NCBI RefSeq assembly: GCF_004297265.1
Contig: NZ_SCUT01000028.1
Span: 1 to 64,000 of the forward strand
Length of the DNA: 64,000 nt
Direction of reading: 5' to 3'
Origin: Reyranella sp.
Lineage (GTDB): Bacteria; Pseudomonadota; Alphaproteobacteria; Reyranellales; Reyranellaceae
Made by a program: the position numbers and the translations under genes. Positions 25,625-34,253 of this stretch are shown one piece after another (positions within the stretch are counted from its first letter, which is position 1; each line of letters opens with the position of its first letter). Below the pieces are notes generated by a model. It was not told where the DNA came from. It ran no database searches and was given only the letters and a program-made list of their open reading frames with translations.

Positions 25625-26773
25625 TCACACCCAGGCGTCGTCGAGGTGCACACCCAGCAGACTCTTGCCCTGGATTTCGACGTTCACGTCGAAATCGAGC
25701 ATCGCGTGGTGTGATGCGGTGTTCATGTCGCGAAAGAAGACCTGCATGACATGGCTGTCATGGGCAGCGCCGGCGCCGGCGCCCTCGAAGAGCCGGTTGC
25801 AGGCACGCCGGCAAAGTTCGGTGGCGTAGGCCGCATTCCAGCGGATTTGCGCCCGCTTCCCCGCGGGCATCGGTGGATCGCGCAGCATCGCTTCTTCCAG
25901 GAGATCGCAGTTCTGCCGCGTCAGCGCCCAGGCGCAGGATATCTCCACGCTCGCCTCGGCGACCCTCCGTTGTACCCCGGCGTTCTCGGCCTTCATCGCG
26001 CCAGTGTAGACGTCGCGTCGACCGCGGGTTTTGTCGATGAAGAGCTGTAATCCACGCTCGGCCATTCCCACGATCGTGCCGAGCAGCATGGTCGCCAAGG
26101 TCGGCCGGATCGGAAGCCTGTAAAGAGGGATGTCGATACCAGGAACGGTGCCGAGCTGCGCCTCGAGCATGGGCACCGCGTAGCGCTCCGGGATGAACGT
26201 GTTTTCGAGAACGATGTCCTTGGAGCCGGTCCCGCGCATACCGAGGGTGAACCAGGTGTCGTCGATGACAGCGTCCTTCTTCGGCATCACGACGATCAGG
26301 GAGGGGCAGGTGCCCGCTTCGTTGCGGATCCCCTTGCAGCCCACCAGGATCCAGTCCCCATGGTCGGCTCCACTGGCGTAAGGCCATCGGCCATTGAGCA
26401 TGTAGCCCCCGTTGGCGCGCTGGCAGGTGCCGCGAAGCGACGGCACGCCCGGAATCAGCATGCCTGGATGGCCGCCGAAGATTTCGTCCTGGCCCTGGGA
26501 GGGCAGGCGGCCGGCGATGAAGGTGTGAGCGGCGCACACCATCAAAACCCAGGAGGCCGCCGTGCTGCCCTGTGCGATCGTCCGCTCGGCTTCCACCAAT
26601 GCCCGGACCGGCAGTTCGTAACCGCCGTAGGCGGCGGGGGCTACGATGCGGGTCGCTCCGGATTGATGCAGCAGGGCTACCGCGCGAGGGCTGAGCTGTC
26701 GATTGGCCTCCGACTCGGCCTCGGTGTCCTTCAACGCGTTTACGATCTTCAGTGCATTACCCGCGTCGTACAT
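25625..26773 (-). CDS. Acyl-CoA dehydrogenase-fold flavin monooxygenase (HsaA/DszC-like)
   Basis: The 382-residue protein has the acyl-CoA dehydrogenase fold. Segments such as VAPAAYGGYELPVRALVEAE, STAASWVLMVCAAHTF and MRGTGSKDIVLENTFIPE are typical of the two-component flavin-dependent hydroxylases (HsaA, DszC, p-hydroxyphenylacetate hydroxylase C2) rather than true dehydrogenases. Such enzymes use reduced flavin from a partner reductase and oxygen. A GntR regulator is divergent, with a perfect palindrome between them. A strong GGAGGAAGG precedes the ATG. The substrate is not known. Confidence 0.8.
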   Translation of the reverse strand: MYDAGNALKIVNALKDTEAESEANRQLSPRAVALLHQSGATRIVAPAAYGGYELPVRALVEAERTIAQGSTAASWVLMVCAAHTFIAGRLPSQGQDEIFGGHPGMLIPGVPSLRGTCQRANGGYMLNGRWPYASGADHGDWILVGCKGIRNEAGTCPSLIVVMPKKDAVIDDTWFTLGMRGTGSKDIVLENTFIPERYAVPMLEAQLGTVPGIDIPLYRLPIRPTLATMLLGTIVGMAERGLQLFIDKTRGRRDVYTGAMKAENAGVQRRVAEASVEISCAWALTRQNCDLLEEAMLRDPPMPAGKRAQIRWNAAYATELCRRACNRLFEGAGAGAAHDSHVMQVFFRDMNTASHHAMLDFDVNVEIQGKSLLGVHLDDAWV

Positions 26774-26813
26774 GGCCTTCCTCCACAGACTCGTTGAGAG
26801 TTCGTTATGTCAG

Positions 26814-26829
26814 AACATACTAGTATGTT
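26814..26829. promoter_or_regulatory. 16-bp perfect palindrome, likely GntR operator
   Basis: AACATACTAGTATGTT is perfectly self-complementary and is followed by the partial direct repeat TAGTATAT. It lies 12 bases before the GntR start and 40 before the divergent monooxygenase start, in an AT-rich patch of GC-rich DNA. This is the expected place and form for autoregulation by a FadR-type repressor. Confidence 0.72.
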
Positions 26830-26841
26830 AGTATATACACC

Positions 26842-27570
26842 ATGCGAACATCTCTCAATGTCGTTCTCCCCGATGCGCCCGAAGCCCTGTGGCAGGGCGC
26901 ACCCCGGCTACACGATCTGGCATACGCCTATTTGAAGGGCCTCCTGCTCGGCGGGGGGCTCGATCCTGGAGATCAGATTTCGTCCGAAGGGGTCGGCCGC
27001 GTTCTGTCGATAAGTCGCGCGCCTGTTGCCGACGCGATCCGCCGTCTCACGGTGGAAGGCCTTCTCGAGATACGGCCCCAGGTCGGCTGTCGCGTGGTTC
27101 GACCTGTTCCAGCCGAAGTGAGAGACTTGTACGAGGTCTTCGGAGCAACCGAGGGCGTTATCGCTCGTCTCGCCGCCGAGCGGCGATCGGCCATTGAAGC
27201 GGAGAGCTTCGGACGTCGATGCGCCGCGCTGGCATCGATGGCGGGACTGACTGATGAACCGGCCGCAAGGTTCGTGGAGCTGCGGCAGCGAAATCGCCGG
27301 CGATATGAACTTCTGCATGAACTCGCCCGCTCACCCAGGACTATCGAGATCGCCGAATCCTTCTGGGACCAGAGCGACTTTCTCATCCGGGTGGCCTTTG
27401 GCCATCGCGATCTGCCGTCGTTCGTCAGGGCCGGGCACGCAGCGTTCGTTTCGGCCGTGGTTGCCGGCGATGGTCCGGCAGCGGAGCATGAGACCCGGCG
27501 TTACCTGGTTCGCCTGGGCCGGCATGTTGCCGAACTGCTGGAGCGGCGCACCCAGGCTGACGACCGTTAG
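26842..27570 (+). CDS. GntR family (FadR/FCD) regulator
   Basis: The 242-residue protein has an N-terminal winged HTH (residues about 20-85, ISSEGVGRVLSISRAPVADA then IRRLTVEGLLEIRP) and an all-helical FCD effector domain. GntR-FCD proteins usually repress catabolic genes until an organic acid binds. Divergence from the flavin monooxygenase and 57-bp spacing to the downstream luciferase-like gene suggest it controls both. The palindrome immediately upstream suggests autoregulation. Confidence 0.88.
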   Translation: MRTSLNVVLPDAPEALWQGAPRLHDLAYAYLKGLLLGGGLDPGDQISSEGVGRVLSISRAPVADAIRRLTVEGLLEIRPQVGCRVVRPVPAEVRDLYEVFGATEGVIARLAAERRSAIEAESFGRRCAALASMAGLTDEPAARFVELRQRNRRRYELLHELARSPRTIEIAESFWDQSDFLIRVAFGHRDLPSFVRAGHAAFVSAVVAGDGPAAEHETRRYLVRLGRHVAELLERRTQADDR

Positions 27571-27627
27571 CCGCCCGACGAAGAATCCATTCGTCCCGAC
27601 GAACGAGAACCTGTCCGGAGAAACGCC

Positions 27628-28683
27628 ATGCAATTCGGCTATTTCACGCTGTCCGACAACCGCTACCCGAACAATCCGCGCTCGCCGGAATCCTTCATCA
27701 AGGACATCTATGCCGAGGCGCTGTGGGCCGAGCAGGTCGGGCTGAACTCGGCCTGGATCGGCGAGCACCACTTCAACCTTTTGGGCGTCAACGCCTCGCC
27801 GCTGGCGATGCTGGCGCAACTGGCGGGCGCGACGACGAAGCTGCGGCTGGCGCCGGCCGTGACGCTGCTGCCGGTCCACCATCCGCTGCATGTCGCCGAG
27901 GAATGGGCGACGCTCGATCTCCTGTCGGGCGGGCGGGTCGATTTCGCCGCCGGCCGCGGCTACGACCGCAAGGAGTACGATCCGTTCCAGATGCCGTTCG
28001 ACGATTCCGCCGAGCTGTTTGCGGAGGGCCTGGAGATCGTCTGGCGCGCCTGGACCGAGCCCGGCAAGTGGTCCCACAAGGGCCGGTTCTACGAATTCAA
28101 CGATGTCGAGGTGCGGCCCAAGCCGGCCCAGAGCCCGCTCAGGCCCTACGTGGCCTGTTTCTCGCGGCCGTCGATGGAACTGGCGGCCAGGAACGACTGG
28201 AACGTGATCTATGCGCCGTTCGCCGCGGCCATGGTCTACGGTTCGCTGGCCGACGCGGTGCGGGTTTATCGCGAGACCTGCGAGACCGGATTCAAGCGGC
28301 CGATGCGGCGGGCCATGTGCTCCTACTTCGTGCACATCGCCTCGACGCCGGAGGAGGAGCGCTACGGCAAGGAAGCGCTGGTCCGCTACTTCCAGGACGC
28401 GCTGATCGCTGCCTTTCCCTCGTCGTCGGGCGAGAAGGTGCCGCCAACCTACAGGTACTTCGTCGAGATCGTGAACATCCTGCGCGACATGCGGCCGGAG
28501 AAGCTGACCGACAAGTCGATCCTGTGCGGCAGCCCGCAGCACATCGTCGACACCTTGAAGCAGGTCGAGGCGGCCGGCGTCGCCGAGGTCATCCTCTACT
28601 TCAACTACGGCCAGAAGCCGCATGCGATGGTGAAGGAGCAGATGCAGCGCTTCATGCTCGAGGTGGCGCCGCATTTTACCTGA
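27628..28683 (+). CDS. LLM-class flavin-dependent oxidoreductase
   Basis: This is a bacterial luciferase-like (TIM-barrel) FMN enzyme of 351 residues. It shows the early SAWIGEHHFNLLGVNASPLA segment and the LSGGRVDFAAGRGYDRKEYD motif of the F420-independent alkanal-monooxygenase group. It is predicted to oxygenate a small organic substrate with reduced flavin. The gene follows the GntR regulator on the same strand and precedes a PPOX-type FMN protein, which could be the flavin partner. The substrate is unknown. Confidence 0.88.
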   Translation: MQFGYFTLSDNRYPNNPRSPESFIKDIYAEALWAEQVGLNSAWIGEHHFNLLGVNASPLAMLAQLAGATTKLRLAPAVTLLPVHHPLHVAEEWATLDLLSGGRVDFAAGRGYDRKEYDPFQMPFDDSAELFAEGLEIVWRAWTEPGKWSHKGRFYEFNDVEVRPKPAQSPLRPYVACFSRPSMELAARNDWNVIYAPFAAAMVYGSLADAVRVYRETCETGFKRPMRRAMCSYFVHIASTPEEERYGKEALVRYFQDALIAAFPSSSGEKVPPTYRYFVEIVNILRDMRPEKLTDKSILCGSPQHIVDTLKQVEAAGVAEVILYFNYGQKPHAMVKEQMQRFMLEVAPHFT

Positions 28684-28780
28684 CGTGCGGTGGGGCGATT
28701 GAGGCCCCTTCGCGGCCATGGTTGCAAGTCGTTCGCAAGTGGCGGATGTTGCGGCCAACGCGTTTCGAAGGAGTTGTCTC

Positions 28781-29404
28781 ATGGCTCGCATCAGCACGAA
28801 GGAAGAGCTGCGGCGCATCATTGCCGAGCCGCGGCCGGCCACCCGGGTGAAGATCCTCGACTCGCTGGACGAGCAGTCGATCGAATTCCTGAAGCGCTGC
28901 CCCTTCGCCCTGGTCGGCACGACGTCGGCGGACGGCACCGTGGAAGTCTCGCCCAAGGGCGATGAGCCGGGTTTCATCCGGGTCGAGGATCCGAAGACGC
29001 TGCTGATCCCCGAGCGGGTGGGCAACAACCTGGCGTTCGGCCTGAACAACATCCTCGATACCGGTGAGATCGGCATCATTGCGCTGGTCCCGGCGACCGG
29101 GGAGACGCTGCGCATTTCCGGCACCGCGGAGATCCACGACGACCCGGAACTCGTGGCGTCGCTGAGTTCGCTGGGCAAGCCCGCGCTGCTGGCGACCCGT
29201 GTCCGCATCAAGCATTGCTATTTCCACTGCGCCCGCTCGATCGTGCGCGCCAAGCTGTGGGACCCGAAGGCATGGCCGGCACCCGGCCGCATCTCGTTCG
29301 GCAAGATCATCGCGCCGCGCATCGGTGAGAGCGAAGCCGTCGCCGCCCAGATCGATGCCAATGTCGAGGGCGCCTATACGACGCGGCTGTGGCAGAATAC
29401 CTGA
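28781..29404 (+). CDS. Pyridoxamine 5'-phosphate oxidase-family FMN protein (MSMEG_1061-like)
   Basis: The 207-residue split-barrel flavin-binding protein has RCPFALVGTTSADGTVEVSP near residues 40-60 and LLIPERVGNNLAFGLNNI, typical of the MSMEG_1061 subgroup of PPOX-type FMN proteins. The start at 28781 is set by AAGGAG eight bases upstream; the open frame extends 21 codons earlier without a site. It follows the luciferase-like gene by 97 bases. It could serve as flavin reductase or act on its own; the sequence does not decide. Confidence 0.83.
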   Translation: MARISTKEELRRIIAEPRPATRVKILDSLDEQSIEFLKRCPFALVGTTSADGTVEVSPKGDEPGFIRVEDPKTLLIPERVGNNLAFGLNNILDTGEIGIIALVPATGETLRISGTAEIHDDPELVASLSSLGKPALLATRVRIKHCYFHCARSIVRAKLWDPKAWPAPGRISFGKIIAPRIGESEAVAAQIDANVEGAYTTRLWQNT

Positions 29405-29428
29405 CGGGTCGCGAGAGCAGTTGCCAAC

Positions 29429-29514
29429 TGTCGTCCTGAGCGCAACGAAGGACCTGGCGGACGGCCAAAGCACTGCGTTGCTGGCGTGAGATCCTTCGCT
29501 GCGCTCAGGATGAC
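29429..29514. repeat. Palindromic intergenic element (second family)
   Basis: TCGTCCTGAGCGCAACGAAG and the imperfect mirror CTTCGCTGCGCTCAGGATGA form the arms of a large hairpin, with about 40 bases between. It is different in sequence from the 21471/51816 family but of the same general kind of dispersed palindrome. It sits between the PPOX and cyclase genes. Confidence 0.75.
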
Positions 29515-29538
29515 AAGAATGGGAGGTGGGGACCTTCG

Positions 29539-31494
29539 ATGAAGCGCAAGGTCGGTCTCTTTCTGCTCACGGTTCTGATCGCGGTGAGTCTCGGCGCCAC
29601 GATCGTCGCGTCGCTCGCCATGTACCGCCTGGTGTCGAGGCTGCAGGACGAGGAGCTGCGCCGCATCGAAACCAGCCTCAGCCAGCGCTTCGACGTCTTC
29701 GAGACGATGCTGCGCAGCGAGAATCGGCGCAACACCGCGATCATGGCGAAGGTGATGCCTCAGATCGAGGCGGACGTGGAGCGCACCGGCCGCCCGGCCG
29801 CCGACCTCACGATCGACGAGCTGAACGCCCTGTCGGCCCGGTACGGCGTCGAGCACATCTATTTCATCGATCGGGACCACAGGGTCTTCAACACCAACCT
29901 CGCCTACGACAAGGGGCTCGCCTTCCCGAAGGGAGGCTTCTCGGACTTCCTCGATTCGGTGCTCGGCAAGGGCAGGGTGATGAGCGACGGCATCGACCTG
30001 TCGTCGGTGACCGGCACGCTCAGGACCTACACGTACTATGGCCCGCCAGGTAAGGACTACGTCATCGAGGCGTCGACCGACGTGCGAACCACGCTGAAAC
30101 AGAGCGATTTCGGCTGGATGGGCCAGTACTTCTTTGAGGACTACTTTCCCGATGCCGTCCAGTCCAATGCCTATGTGACGGATGTCGACATCTACCTGAT
30201 CAATTCGTCGGGCACCTGGTCCCTGATCCGGACCGGCGAGAAGCTCGCCCCCCTGCTGGCTGCCGAGGTTCTGAAGGAAGGGCGACTCCAGGTTCCGGAC
30301 CCGGCCGGTCGCCATGTCACGATCTACAGCCGCTACAACAGGGCGGACGTCATCAAGGATGAGAGCCCGCTGACGGTGATACGCAAGGTCACCTACGACC
30401 TCTCGCTTGCCCGCGAGGCCGTGATGCACGTCTTCGTCAGCTCGATGGCCGTGCTCGCCCTGATGCTGCCGCTCGTCTACTGGCTGGCTTCGCGCCTGCT
30501 GCAGCGGCGGATCATCGATCCGATCCTGAACCTGCGCGGCGAGGCGGGCGCCATCGCGGGCGGCGACCTCGATCATGCGATCGCCAACACCGACCGGCGC
30601 GACGAGATCGGGCATCTCGCCCGCAGCTTCGCCTCGATGCGGGACTCGGTGCGGTCACGGATCAACGACCTCCGGGAGACCAACCTGGCGATCGAACGGT
30701 TCGTGCCGCGAGCCTTCCTGGCCAAGATCGGCAAGCCGAACATCGTCTCGGTGGCGCTGGGCGACAACAAGCGCGAGCACATGACCATCATGTTCTCCGA
30801 CATCCGCAACTTCACGGCGCTGTCGGAGACGATGACGCCGGACGAGAACTTCGCGTTCATCAACACCTATCTCGAGCATGTCGGGCCGGTGATCCGAGAC
30901 AATGGCGGCTTCATCGACAAGTATATCGGCGACGCCATCATGGCCCTGTTCGAGAACGCGGACGACGGCGTGCGTGCGGGGTTGGCCATGCTCGATGCGC
31001 TGGAAGGCTTCAATGGGTGCCGCGCGGCGCAGGGCCTGGCGCCGGTGGCCATCGGCACGGGGATCAACACCGGCTCACTGATGATGGGCACCATCGGCGA
31101 GTTGCATCGCATGGACGGGACGGTGATCTCTGATGCGGTGAACCTGGCCGCGCGCATCGAGAGTCTCACCAAGGTCTATCATGTCCGCATGCTGATCTCG
31201 CAGTACACCTACGACCATCTGGCGGACCCTGGCGCCTACGCGATCCGTCCCCTCGATGTCGTGGTGGTCAGGGGCAAGACACGACCGGTGGTGCTGTTCG
31301 AGGTGTTCGACCGCGACCCGCCGCCGGAGCGCGAGGCCAAGCTCAGGACGCGCGAGCCATTGCTGCGCGGGGTCGAGGCCCTGCTCCGGCATGACGTCGC
31401 GGCGGCGCGCACCTGCTTCGAGGAATGCCTTGCACTGGCGCCGGGCGATCCGGCGGCGGCCAACCTGCTGAAGAGCTGCCCGTCAGACGCGTGA
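29539..31494 (+). CDS. Membrane-bound class III adenylate cyclase with HAMP domain
   Basis: This is predicted to make cAMP in response to an external signal. The 651-residue protein has an N-terminal membrane helix (about 5-30), a periplasmic sensor region of roughly 270 residues, a second helix (FVSSMAVLALMLPLVYWLAS), HAMP and a cyclase domain. The metal aspartates (MFSDIRNFT, YIGDAIMALF), the adenine-specifying Lys (DKYIGD) and Asp (SDAVNLAARIE) and the transition-state Asn/Arg pair are all present, so it should be active and adenine-specific. The C-terminus overlaps the convergent desaturase by 12 bases. Confidence 0.9.
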   Translation: MKRKVGLFLLTVLIAVSLGATIVASLAMYRLVSRLQDEELRRIETSLSQRFDVFETMLRSENRRNTAIMAKVMPQIEADVERTGRPAADLTIDELNALSARYGVEHIYFIDRDHRVFNTNLAYDKGLAFPKGGFSDFLDSVLGKGRVMSDGIDLSSVTGTLRTYTYYGPPGKDYVIEASTDVRTTLKQSDFGWMGQYFFEDYFPDAVQSNAYVTDVDIYLINSSGTWSLIRTGEKLAPLLAAEVLKEGRLQVPDPAGRHVTIYSRYNRADVIKDESPLTVIRKVTYDLSLAREAVMHVFVSSMAVLALMLPLVYWLASRLLQRRIIDPILNLRGEAGAIAGGDLDHAIANTDRRDEIGHLARSFASMRDSVRSRINDLRETNLAIERFVPRAFLAKIGKPNIVSVALGDNKREHMTIMFSDIRNFTALSETMTPDENFAFINTYLEHVGPVIRDNGGFIDKYIGDAIMALFENADDGVRAGLAMLDALEGFNGCRAAQGLAPVAIGTGINTGSLMMGTIGELHRMDGTVISDAVNLAARIESLTKVYHVRMLISQYTYDHLADPGAYAIRPLDVVVVRGKTRPVVLFEVFDRDPPPEREAKLRTREPLLRGVEALLRHDVAAARTCFEECLALAPGDPAAANLLKSCPSDA

Positions 31495-32523
31495 GGCGCG
31501 GGCCTCGCGGAAGGACACGAGGCGACGCTGCGTCTCGTCCCACAGGACGAGGCGCACGCAGCGGAAGCTCTGGGTCAGGGTCAGGCGCCCGACATCGCGC
31601 AGCTCGGGATGGTCGCGCAGCACGTGCGGCAGCCGGTAGTAGGGGATGCGGCTGCTGAGATGATGGACGTGATGGATGCCGATGTTTGCGGTCAGCCATC
31701 GCAGGAAGGCCGGCAGATCATAGTGGGAGCTGCCGTGCAGGGCGGCCTCGTGCAGGTTCCAGTCGGGATCATTGTCCCACTTCGTGTGCTCGAACTGATG
31801 CTGAACGAAGAACAGCCAGACGCCGACAGAGGCGGAGACCAGCAACACGGGAAGATGGATCAGCAGGAAGGCCTTGATGCCGACCAGCCAGATGAGCGGT
31901 CCCGCTACGAGGAGGATCGCCAGGTTGTTCGCCATGGTGCTGATCCACGGCCGCCAGCCATCGCGCATCAGGCCGATCGGAAGGCGATGCTGCACGATGA
32001 ACAGATAGGCCGGTCCGAGACCGAACATGACCAGCGGATGGCGATAGAGTCGATAGCGCAGCCGGCCCCACATCGAGCGGGCGCGGTATTCCTCGACCGT
32101 CAGCGTGTCGACGTCTCCGAGGCCGCGCTTGTCGAGATTGCCTGTGCTGGCGTGATGGGTCGCATGCGTGCGGCGCCACACGTCGTACGGCGTCAGGGTC
32201 AGCACGCTGGCGATGCGACCGATCCAGTCGTTCACAGAGCGCCGACGGAAGAAGGCGCCATGCCCGCAATCATGCTGGATCGCGAACAGCCGCACCATGA
32301 AGCCGGCGGCGGCCAGGGCCAGCGGCAGGGCCAGCCAATAGCCGATGTCGAGCGTCGCCCAGGCCAGCGTCCACAGGGCGACAAGCGGCACGACCGTGAC
32401 GGCGATCTCGAAGATGCTGCGCCCGTTGCTGGGCTGGCGATAGCGCGCCAGGACCTGGGGCCACGCGCGGGCGGCTTTCGCCATCTGCGCGCGCCGGCCG
32501 GCGGCTTCCGGAGAGGTGCTCAA
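31483..32523 (-). CDS. Membrane fatty acid desaturase
   Basis: This is an integral membrane di-iron desaturase predicted to introduce a double bond into membrane acyl chains. The three histidine boxes are HDCGHG, HATHH and HHVHH, separated by paired hydrophobic helices. The TTG start at 32523 has AAGGA nine to ten bases upstream and gives 346 residues. An ATG at 32484 without a ribosome-binding site is the alternative; the frame upstream of 32523 looks non-coding. Regiospecificity cannot be assigned. It is convergent with the cyclase gene. Confidence 0.88.
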   Translation of the reverse strand: MSTSPEAAGRRAQMAKAARAWPQVLARYRQPSNGRSIFEIAVTVVPLVALWTLAWATLDIGYWLALPLALAAAGFMVRLFAIQHDCGHGAFFRRRSVNDWIGRIASVLTLTPYDVWRRTHATHHASTGNLDKRGLGDVDTLTVEEYRARSMWGRLRYRLYRHPLVMFGLGPAYLFIVQHRLPIGLMRDGWRPWISTMANNLAILLVAGPLIWLVGIKAFLLIHLPVLLVSASVGVWLFFVQHQFEHTKWDNDPDWNLHEAALHGSSHYDLPAFLRWLTANIGIHHVHHLSSRIPYYRLPHVLRDHPELRDVGRLTLTQSFRCVRLVLWDETQRRLVSFREARASRV

Positions 32524-32638
32524 ACGAATGAATTTCCTTGAGAAGAGGCGCGGGCGTCGGCAACCGCAAATCCGGCTTAGGGGGCGGTCTGGGCAAAAGC
32601 AACGAGCGAAGTGGCCCAGCGCTGCGAATCTTTGGCGG

Positions 32639-33460
32639 CTAAGCCGATTGTGGCCGCGCCGCGGCGGAAGCGGCTCCCCTGCCTCGTCCCCTGCCGCGGC
32701 TGCGACTACGGGTGGGGGCGCTTTCCGCAAGGGGCTGAGGCGGCTTGGCACGAATCCGTACGGTTCGTCCGTCCGGCTGCTCCATGTCGAAGGCGCCAGT
32801 CTTGCGGATGAGGTCGCTGAGCTTGCGGAAGCCGTAGGTGCGCGGGTCGAAGTCGGAGGCGATGTTGGCGAGGCGCTGGCCGACCGCGCCGAGGCTCACC
32901 CAACCGTCTTCCGTCTCCATCTGCGCGATCGCCTTCGTCAGGAAGGGAATGGCGGCGCTGGCAGGCTGCAGGGAATTCGGAGCGGCGCCCTCGCCGGGCG
33001 CAGTTACCGCGGCCTCGGGCAGGAGATTCTCGGTGTAGATGAACCGCCGGCAGGCCTGCCGGAAGCTTTCGGGCGTCTTCTGCGCGCCGAAGCCGTAGAC
33101 GTCGGCTCCCTCTTCGCGCAGGCGCGAAGCGAGCCGGGTGAAGTCGCTGTCGGAAGAGACGAGACAGAAGCCGTCGAACCGCCGGCTGTGCAGCAGGTCC
33201 ATCGCATCGATCACGAGTGCAATGTCGGAGGCGTTCTTGCCCGATGTGTAGGCGAACTGCTGGTAGGGGTCGATCGCATATTTCTGCAGGATCTCGGCCC
33301 ATGACTTGAGGCGCGTGCTCGAGAAGTCGCCGTAGATGCGCCGCACGCTCGCCTCGCCGAACTTGGCGATCTCCTCGAACAGGCCGGCAGCGATGCGCGG
33401 CGACGTGTTGTCGGCGTCGATCAGGACGGCGAAGCGGCGGGGGCGGGTGTCTTCGGCCAT
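32639..33460 (-). CDS. NYN (PIN-like) nuclease domain protein with OST-HTH/LOTUS domain
   Basis: The 273-residue protein begins with an NYN domain containing FAVLIDADNTSP, ALVIDAMDLLHS and LVSSDSDFTRLASRLRE, the acidic motifs of PIN-like RNases. A LOTUS/OST-HTH RNA-binding module follows at about 170-240 (GWVSLGAVGQRLANIASDFD), then a low-complexity Arg/Gly tail. It is therefore a candidate RNase or RNA-silencing-type factor acting on an unknown RNA. GGAG precedes the ATG at 33460. It lies 17 bases after the racemase-like gene on the same strand. Confidence 0.87.
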   Translation of the reverse strand: MAEDTRPRRFAVLIDADNTSPRIAAGLFEEIAKFGEASVRRIYGDFSSTRLKSWAEILQKYAIDPYQQFAYTSGKNASDIALVIDAMDLLHSRRFDGFCLVSSDSDFTRLASRLREEGADVYGFGAQKTPESFRQACRRFIYTENLLPEAAVTAPGEGAAPNSLQPASAAIPFLTKAIAQMETEDGWVSLGAVGQRLANIASDFDPRTYGFRKLSDLIRKTGAFDMEQPDGRTVRIRAKPPQPLAESAPTRSRSRGRGRGRGAASAAARPQSA

Positions 33461-33477
33461 GTGATTGCTCCAGGCCG

Positions 33478-34146
33478 TCAGGCGGCCGATTGGGCGTAGA
33501 TCGCGTCGACATGGATGTCGGCGCAGTCGATGACGGGAAAGCCGGGATCGTGTCCGGCGAAGGCCAGGAAGAGGTCGGTGCCGCCTAGCATGATCGCCTC
33601 GGCGCCGCGCGCGCAAAGCGCGCGACCGGCCTCGAAGAAGACTTGGCGTTGGGCCTCGGTCAGGTGTCCGATCGTCGCCATCGCGACGTAGGTCTCGTGA
33701 ACTTGGTCGAGGGCCGCGCCTTCCGTCGGCACGACTTCGACCGAAGGGATGCCGCCGTAGAGTCTGGTCTCCATCACGGTGCGCGTGCCCAGGATGCCGA
33801 TCCTCCGGAACCGCCCCCTGGCCAGCGCTGCGTCGACCGCAGGGATGGCGTTGAGCACCGGAAGGGCTGAGATCGCCATGAGTTCGTTCACGCAGAAGTG
33901 GCCGCCCATCGAGGTGATGGCGGCGGCCTGGGCGCCGGCCGCCTTCAGGCGATCGACGAGGCCCGCGAAGATCTCGGCCTGTCTCTTCGGATTCCTGCCG
34001 ACGAGATTGCGGCTCATTTCCCGGACGTCGGCATGCGCCATGGTGAGATCGAGCGGGACGCCGCCGGCGACGTGCCGTTCGATCAGGCCTCGGTAGTAGA
34101 AGTCGGTGGCGGCCGGTCCGATGCCGGCAATGAGTCCGATATGCAT
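33478..34146 (-). CDS. Asp/Glu racemase-family protein lacking both catalytic cysteines
   Basis: The 222-residue protein has the racemase family fold signatures GLIAGIGPAATDFYYRGLI and the two-domain repeat. At the two catalytic positions, usually CNTxH and GCTE, it reads SMGGH and GGTD, so both cysteines are replaced (Ser and Gly). It is unlikely to be a standard cofactor-independent racemase; related folds include decarboxylases, isomerases and hydantoin racemases. It is followed closely by the NYN-LOTUS gene, but a functional link is not evident. Confidence 0.78.
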   Translation of the reverse strand: MHIGLIAGIGPAATDFYYRGLIERHVAGGVPLDLTMAHADVREMSRNLVGRNPKRQAEIFAGLVDRLKAAGAQAAAITSMGGHFCVNELMAISALPVLNAIPAVDAALARGRFRRIGILGTRTVMETRLYGGIPSVEVVPTEGAALDQVHETYVAMATIGHLTEAQRQVFFEAGRALCARGAEAIMLGGTDLFLAFAGHDPGFPVIDCADIHVDAIYAQSAA

Positions 34147-34253
34147 AGGCGACTGTCCCCGATCCGCCGCGATGCGGCAACCGGGGCGGCGGGGCCTGGG
34201 TGTGGCGAAAAGCGTGCCTGCGGGACGGCTGCCGCGGGCGCTAGAGTTTGTCC

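Noticed and set aside
33461..34180. Upstream extension of the NYN-LOTUS frame to a 513-residue protein
   Set aside because: The extension overlaps the racemase-family gene in another frame, has Arg/His-rich shadow composition, and a good ribosome-binding site supports the start at 33460.
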